From Arbacia lixula (taxonomy: Eukaryota > Echinodermata > Echinoidea > Arbacioida > Arbaciidae): a DNA stretch of 64,000 nt. The position numbers were made by a program, and so were the translations under genes. How positions within the stretch are numbered: position 1 is the first letter of the stretch; each line of letters opens with the position of its first letter. The notes under the pieces were generated by a model. That model was given only the letters and a program-made list of their open reading frames with translations, was not told the origin of the DNA and did not search any database. Positions 58,241-64,000 of this stretch are shown one piece after another. The DNA is taken from the NCBI GenBank assembly GCA_963669155.1, contig OZ022585.1, positions 12,665,867-12,729,866 of the forward strand. Reading direction: 5' to 3'.

Positions 58241-60779
58241 TGATGTGCAGTTTCAGATGCATTGCTTCAGCCTCAGTTTCTTGACTTGCTGACAAGGGTA
58301 TTGTACCTGCAAAGTAGGGCAGATGCAAATCAAGATGATCTCTTATAGATAGCAGACATACAAACTGTAAAAATCCCCCTGTATTGTAGTAGCCACACAC
58401 AAAAGGCCCAATGTCATCCCTTTGTATGGCACTATAGTTAAGGCAGACCCCCTCTACTTTGCTTGGTAACCCCCACTACCACTACTGTTTGTAGTTTGTA
58501 CATGTACATTAAATTGTATGGTGTATATTCTCCCTATGAGAGACTGAAAGTCCTGCTTTCTCCTTTTCAAGCTGCTATTGTCAACGTAGCAAGTCGGCCT
58601 TGTTGTTTGGGGAGAGGGGTGCACAATAGGCTCTCTCCTGGAGTGAATAGTCTAGGTGTATAAATGGAAAGGTGTGTGTGAGTTTGGGGGGGGGGGGGGG
58701 GTGTACTTGAATGATTGAGTATATCTGTTGATGTACACTGTACAGTACATGTGTGCACTTGTTCTTCTCTTTTTACTAATTTCTCTCTCTCTCTCTCTTC
58801 CCTCTTTCTGTATGTCATGTTTCTTCATTTATCTTCCTTTCTTTGTTACTTTAATATCTTCTCCCTTTCCTTTCATGTCTGTCTTTCTTGAAAAAACCTC
58901 TCTCCCATTGCCCATCTGTCAGCTGATCTATAAAATGTATAGTCAGTGTGTGGTATTGGAAGTCTAAACCATCAGACTGTTTTTCTGATGATTCCAAGAT
59001 ATGGAATGACTTTAGAATTTGATTAAACATGAACCATGAAAGCTTGGGGACAGGGTGTCCCATTTGGCAGGAATCAGCAGTATACCCTAATGATAATGTG
59101 TAAGAAATATTACAGTCATACATGTATCTTCATAAACGTTGTCAGGAAAAGTTAAAAACTACCCTCGTTCATGTTGAAACGGACCAGCCATAGTCTATAT
59201 TCATAATCATATTGTCCCTATCATTGCACGTTGCGGGCATTGCTCCTATTGAATGCATGCACTGTGGAGCAGATGGTTGCAGACTATAGTGCACAGTGGA
59301 CTCTAGGCTTTAGGTTTAGGACGACTGGCCTAAAACCTCAAAGTCTAGCGATATTATTTTGCTTAATGTCAGTTTCTAGTGCCAGAATTGGGAGGGAAGT
59401 TGTGATATAGTTTCTTCCATTTTCCGTGGCTTTTACAAAATGTTATTTGTTTTCCTGCAAAAGGGACACCCTGTCATTAAGAAAAGAACCTTGAAAAACA
59501 TTTACCGGGTAAAGTATATGGTAAAGACTACAATATGAATGTAAATATGTACTAGGTGGTTCAAATTACAAATATTCAAAATGTTAACTTACAAGTGTCG
59601 AACTCAATTTTGTAGATAATATACACTGTAGACAATGCTCGTGAATAGGCCTATCTATCAAATGTTATGGTTCATGCAGTAAAAATTATTCATGAGTATT
59701 GTTCACAGGGCTTAAAGTGGTTGAGCCCTTGTGGATAACAAAAGATGCCCTGTGTGAAATGTATTTTTTATCATGTACATGGAGTGCATTTTATGATTTC
59801 AAGGTGTCCTGAAAAATAGCCCACTCATAATAAAACATTTCCCTGTTACACTGTACATGTACGTGTAAAGTCAGTGCAAAGGCTACCGTTAAAAACATGC
59901 ATTAATTCTAAGCAGTTCTCTCTGCTCTTAATTACTAACAGATTTCTATCAGAATGTCCCTTTATTTGATGTCAAGGGGTTTGTCCTTTGTTGTACAAAG
60001 TGGTCTGAACAAGCAGACTAACTTGGCTATTGACAGGATCAAACCAAATAGCACTGATCAAAGTCTTTGGAGCTTCCATTGTTAGTGGAATAATAGGCCC
60101 AGGAAATGTGCCACATTCCAGGCATAGCTGCATCAAGCCCACAGAGTCCTAGGGAGTAAAGAAAGAGGGATCTCTTTTGTTTTCTCTCTCTTTCTCTCTT
60201 TTTTTTTCAGTTCTTCTTCTCCTTCCTATCTCTACCCTGTCTCCACCTTTCTGTATTGTTCTTTTTTTGCTATATTCATTTGATGTATTCTTATTCATAA
60301 CGTATGCCTTTTCCTCTATACTCATCTTCCAACCTCTTTTCCTCTTTTCTTCCTTGATTATCTCCATTCCTTTCTCTTTCTTTTATCTCCTCACTTTTAT
60401 TCTACTCCACTCTCCTTTCTTAATTTACTCCCATTTTTTCTTCCTTTTCTTTATATTGTTTACTAAGAGTTTTCTTTATTTATCTTCCTTTACTGCCTCT
60501 TTTTCCTATTCTCTTCCCCTTTTTTTCTCTTCCTCTATTTCATCCCTCCTTCATTCAACCCCTCTGTTCTCCCCATCTATCTCACATTTTCTCTAGCCTC
60601 TCCCCCATTCTTGTGCTCACACCCCTTCTCTGCCCTCTCTTTCTCTCCCTTATTCCATGTTGACATATCAGACAAGTGTATGACAATGTATTGTGATCCA
60701 GCACATTTGCATTATACACATACAGTCATAATGTAGGCCTGAGTGTGTGTATGTTTATAAACCTACAGGTGCAATCATG
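58241..60779. other. Intron DNA with poly-G and long pyrimidine tract
   Basis: G16 run at 58686-58701. Pyrimidine tracts at 58758-58920 and 60170-60655; the latter is nearly all T and C with only scattered A/G and yields a false 139-codon Ser/Phe/Leu frame. The element at 59049-59475 is inside. Confidence 0.6.
59049..59475. mobile_element. Complete 427-bp TIR element (GACAGGGTGTCCC family)
   Basis: Starts GACAGGGTGTCCCATTTGGCAG and ends CTGCAAAAGGGACACCCTGTC, about 23-bp inverted ends with two differences. The interior has no reading frame. It is the best-preserved of at least four copies (22989-23375 inverted, 35036-35445, about 46960-47290). Confidence 0.85.
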
Positions 60780-60935
60780 GGGGGAAAATACACAGAGGCT
60801 CGGGGCAATTGCGCCCTGAAATGCTTAAAAGAGCCCTTGAAAATGCTAAACAAGACCCTCAAATTCACAAAGTAAACTTGTAGCCAAATGGCCAATGTGC
60901 TGAAAAAGTAGCCCTTGAAAATGTTGAATGATTTT
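60780..60935. repeat. Dispersed repeat J, copy 2 (inverted)
   Basis: Reverse-complement relative of 58091-58240: AAAATACACAGAGGCTCGGGGC, GCCCTGAAATGCTTA, GCCAAATGGCCAATGTGCT and GTAGCCCTTGAAAATGTT. Confidence 0.75.
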
Positions 60936-62089
60936 TTTTCCCCTGGATGCAATAGATTTGTCCAATCCCTGTTACACCTGAAGTGTACACAAATGTAGCT
61001 GCATGTAAATGTTGGCAGTAATTGAGGGTAATAATAATCACTATTTCTATACTGGATAATGAATTTAAATATAATGTGAGACAGGGTGTATGGTTTATCT
61101 TCGATTGGGTCTACATTTTTCACACTTCAGAAAGCACTAGTAAACAAATATGTGGTATAATGTACATTGTCCATATGCTTCTTTTTTTTTTGCCCCCCCC
61201 CCCAAAAAAAAAAAAAATACACATCCTCCATGTAACACTAGTGAAAGTATAAAGTATTCCTGTGAACTTTTGAACTTTCAAACCGTCTGAAATGAAATCC
61301 TTGGTCCCAAAGAAATTGTGTGTACACTGTATATACATGGACACCAAACGTAAAACCAAAGAGACACGTTTTGTACGCTATCCTTGCAAGAACTTTGCAT
61401 GTAGAGATAGTGTGGTACCACGTGCACATGTACATGTACACACTCTGTACATGCTAACTCTGTGTCATGCCTGGAATGCGACACAGTGGAAGCTGCTCCT
61501 TTAAGAACCAGTTCTAGGAAGGAGGAGAGAAAATGAGAAGCCATGTTCAGACTCCCGAGAAAGCTCCTGAAGTTGTGTTGCATGAAAAGAGAAGAAGAAC
61601 ATTGTGCAATTTGTATGCAGTCTCTTGAGGGGGGTTCTGATCACACAATAAACTTACATAGTACACAATGTTGGCTGCGGGGACCAGACTCCTAGCTGTC
61701 AACAATTTGGGAAAGTATGTACAGTATACAAGTATAAAAATAATTTGTAATTAAACCAATGAAAACTTTTTTTGGAGACAGCAGAATCTTACGATGTACA
61801 GTATGCAAATTTATAGAAAGTGTACCCCTTAAACCTATGGAATTTCCTGCCAGTCTAAACACGAATTTGCAAGTTACATGTAAAAAGAAAAGAGAGTGAA
61901 AGCAAATGAGAGAGATACCGTAGAATTGTAGACTGGGTGCTTGGTGACTGTCAACAATTACGGGAAAATATTGAAATCATTTAAATGTAATTGACCAGTG
62001 AAAACTTTATTTGAAAATTTGAAGAAAGTGTTCTGATAAAATTGTGAAAGTTTCTGCCAGTCTGGAAATGGATTACAGATGAATTAGAG

Positions 62090-62139
<50 letters not shown>

Positions 62140-62654
62140 GATGGAAATGGAGGAAAGATGGTGGTACTATCTGTAGAGTCCTCAATTGTGTAGACTGTGG
62201 GATTGGTGTGTGTGCGCATACCAGAGATGCCCATTGCATGTTTCAGCCCAGTGACATCAATGCCCTGAGCCCCAGCACAAATTCCAGAGGGGTTTGCTGT
62301 CTCGTGATCGCTGCTTTCTCCATGCCCTTCCCTTCATTCCTCTGCTCCTCTGGATGAAAACCGAAAAGAAAAATGCTAGTTGCTGAGCCCATGGCGAATG
62401 TTGATTTAGCCTAGGTTCTATGGTGTAGCCTACATTTGTAGACTGGTGTTGACTAGACTTGTACATGAAGCATGTGGTTTCATGGTGTGTGGCAGCCATG
62501 TCTGTCGGCCAGTTTTGCTTTCTACATGTAGTAACAACTCTTAAACTCATTATGTGCCTTAGAGGTATTCTGACTTGCATAGAACTCACATAGAATAACA
62601 TTTTCTCTGGCAAAGTAAGGGATATCGAATAGAAGAAACACAACATTCAAACCA
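60936..62654. other. Intron DNA; (GA)n microsatellite
   Basis: (GA)n at 62095-62132; a T/C/A homopolymer cluster at 61182-61217. No gene recognised. Confidence 0.55.
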
Positions 62655-63125
62655 AACCAAAGTGCGTTTCTTAGCCCTGTACGTTTTCTTAAGCCTGATT
62701 AAGGAAATCCATGATGTTCCCACTCGAAATCATTAGCCCCGGACTTTCTTTACAGCTTATGAATATTGAGTGTACGTCTTGCACATGTGCTCTTTACTAC
62801 TCCGCATCAAGGTCACTCACTCGTCGGGCATCTGAATGGTCACGGCGTCTCGGCCTTGCGAGCTGAGCACCGCATTTCCTTAGCCCTGTACTATTTTTCA
62901 TTTCTGTTTTGTTTCTGGCGCTCTTAGCCCTGGACTATTTGGCTTGGCCCTGCTTTTTTGCAGGGCTACATTAATCCGGGACTAAAGGTAGGGCTAGCCC
63001 ACTTTGGTAAAAACCATTGTAGTCGAAGCCTAGCCCCGTTCTATACACTGTAGGTGGGGCTAAATGGGGGGGGGGGGGGGGGGGGAGCGACATATACAGT
63101 AGTACGGGGCTGAGGAAATTTTTCC
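62655..63125. mobile_element. Multi-hairpin element with repeated TTAGCCC motif
   Basis: TTCTTAGCCCTGTAC at 62667 and CCTTAGCCCTGTACTATTT at 62878 with a CTTAGCCCTGGACTATTT partner at 62924 face AGTACGGGGCTGAGGAAA at about 63101 and GGGCTAGCCCAC near 62990. It also contains a G20 run at 63066-63085. The organisation (one short motif repeated in both directions, high CpG) parallels element family B. Confidence 0.65.
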
Positions 63126-63574
63126 AGTGTAAAAAGCATATGAGTGCTGCTTTGTCTGTGTTAAATGAATGGTTTCATAAAAGATTGCTTATGGTGTTCA
63201 TACCACATGAAATCTACAGAAACTAGAGCATGAGGTTCAATGTACACTCTATCTGCATCACTTAACATTTTACAGTATATCAACGATGTGTGCATGTCAG
63301 TTTAAAATCTAGAACAATGTGTGTGGGGACTACGGTTGTCTTCGATCCTGCTGACATTGTGAAATGAACTGCCTGACTGATGTCATGCCATGATATCTGA
63401 CAAGAATTTGTTTCTTTGTCATGATATGTTTTTAGAAATCTGTCGGGGGGGGGGGGGGGTGGGGGTTGCCCAGAGCTCCCAAGATTGTATCATTATTTTT
63501 CTTGTACTTGTGCAGTGTTCTTACAGTAATAGTAACCTTAATGTTCCCCTATTCTCTTCTCTTTCCTAACCCAG
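63126..63574. other. Intron end before the second gene's next exon
   Basis: G15 run at 63445-63459, then pyrimidine-rich CTATTCTCTTCTCTTTCCTAACCCAG acceptor region (63550-63574). No other feature. Confidence 0.6.
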
Positions 63575-63722
63575 GATGGCATCCCAGGCACAATGAAAGT
63601 CTCCCACCTCTCACGGCTGTACCAGAAAAATGGGGATTCCCCTGACAGCACCAGAGAAGGCAGCTACACCAGCAGCGCAGACAGCTCACCCATCATCAAT
63701 GGGGGATTCCGCTCTCATACAG
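63575..63722 (+). CDS. Next recognised coding exon of the second gene
   Basis: Acceptor TTCCTAACCCAG|GAT, donor ACA G|GTCAGT, 49 codons plus one base, entering phase 0 as the donor at 51298 requires. It encodes DGIPGTMKVSHLSRLYQKNG followed by a Ser/Thr/Asp-rich stretch ending SHTG. GC-rich, codon-like composition and clean splice sites support a real exon. It shows no identified domain and would fit the long disordered N-terminal half of a LATS-type kinase, or an unrelated protein. Intervening exons in the 12-kb gap cannot be excluded. Confidence 0.7.
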
Positions 63723-64000
63723 GTCAGTGGGTGGAGAATTCGGAACAAAACTTATTTCTATCATAAAATGGTGAAATATCTACAGCGTACTCTATCATGA
63801 TCTGACAGAGCATGAGTCCACATTTAGAATGCCTTTCATTGAACTTTATAGTTGATAAAGTTTTGAACAAAGTTAGTTTTGAATGATCACCAAACTCTTG
63901 ATGAATCTGGCTTCAGTTATGCTGTACATGTATGGAGAAATGTATTTGTTTTGTCCACTGCTAAATTCATGTATCTGCCTGCAAAAAGATAAAAATGAAA
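63723..64000. other. Following intron, truncated by the window end
   Basis: AT-rich, no feature seen. Confidence 0.6.

Noticed and set aside
60177..60596. 139-codon plus-strand open frame rich in Ser, Phe and Leu
   Set aside because: It is a translation of a polypyrimidine tract; all such TTT/TCT/CTC runs give the same composition.
1..64000. CRISPR array, bacterial operon or prophage
   Set aside because: Spliced animal genes, large introns and animal-type transposons exclude a prokaryotic context; tandem repeats here have no spacer structure.
1..64000. tRNA or rRNA genes
   Set aside because: No cloverleaf A/B-box pairs or rRNA-like conserved stretches were noticed by eye; a covariance-model scan would be decisive.

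Overview
The window is animal nuclear DNA, AT-rich, with large introns and dense non-autonomous transposons. The best-supported content is a plus-strand sestrin gene covering about the first half. The abundance of TACATGTA, the many palindromic MITE-like elements and the deuterostome-like proteins suggest a marine invertebrate deuterostome, most likely an echinoderm such as a sea urchin. That assignment is inference, not proof.

Layout: 1-5247 is the sestrin 5' region or an upstream intron; no N-terminal exon was recognised there. Seven sestrin exons follow (5248-5418, 22786-22968, 23495-23692, 25905-26037, 28446-28689, 29176-29401, 31265-31351). They join in consistent phases into 413 residues ending at a real C-terminus, so roughly the first 70-80 residues must be encoded upstream. 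From 31352 to about 45370 lie the sestrin 3' UTR and intergenic DNA with repeats. A CpG-denser stretch at 45370-46235 is a plausible promoter and 5' UTR exon for a second plus-strand gene. Its first coding exon (50909-51298, inside an exon starting at 50666) and next recognised exon (63575-63722) are clear as exons. The N-terminus resembles the conserved N-terminal blocks of LATS (Hippo pathway) kinases, but the kinase domain is outside the window, so this name is provisional.

Sestrin: the leucine-pocket residues and the GATOR2-contact Asp-Asp known from human SESN2 are all present. In the AhpD-like redox motif the Cys and Tyr are kept, but the position of human His132 is Gln. This suggests retained amino-acid sensing to mTORC1 with loss or change of the peroxidase-type relay.

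The most unusual structural feature is that four sestrin exon-intron borders carry tandem duplications of the exon edge or of the adjacent intron: four copies of a donor edge (5371-5730), three of an acceptor edge (22140-22830), two of a donor edge (29343-29610), and a 29-bp triplet just inside another intron (26050-26136). Several decoy copies keep good splice sites but contain stops.

Other repeats include a nearly perfect 1.1-kb palindrome built from two inverted ends of a Tc1-family transposon (20767-21866) and a TIR-flanked element holding five 157-bp units, each with a DR1-type AGGTCA array, in the last sestrin intron. There are also two multi-palindromic elements, several hairpin MITE families with two or more copies, poly-G tracts and long pyrimidine tracts. 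All homology statements come from reading and remembered family motifs; no search was run.
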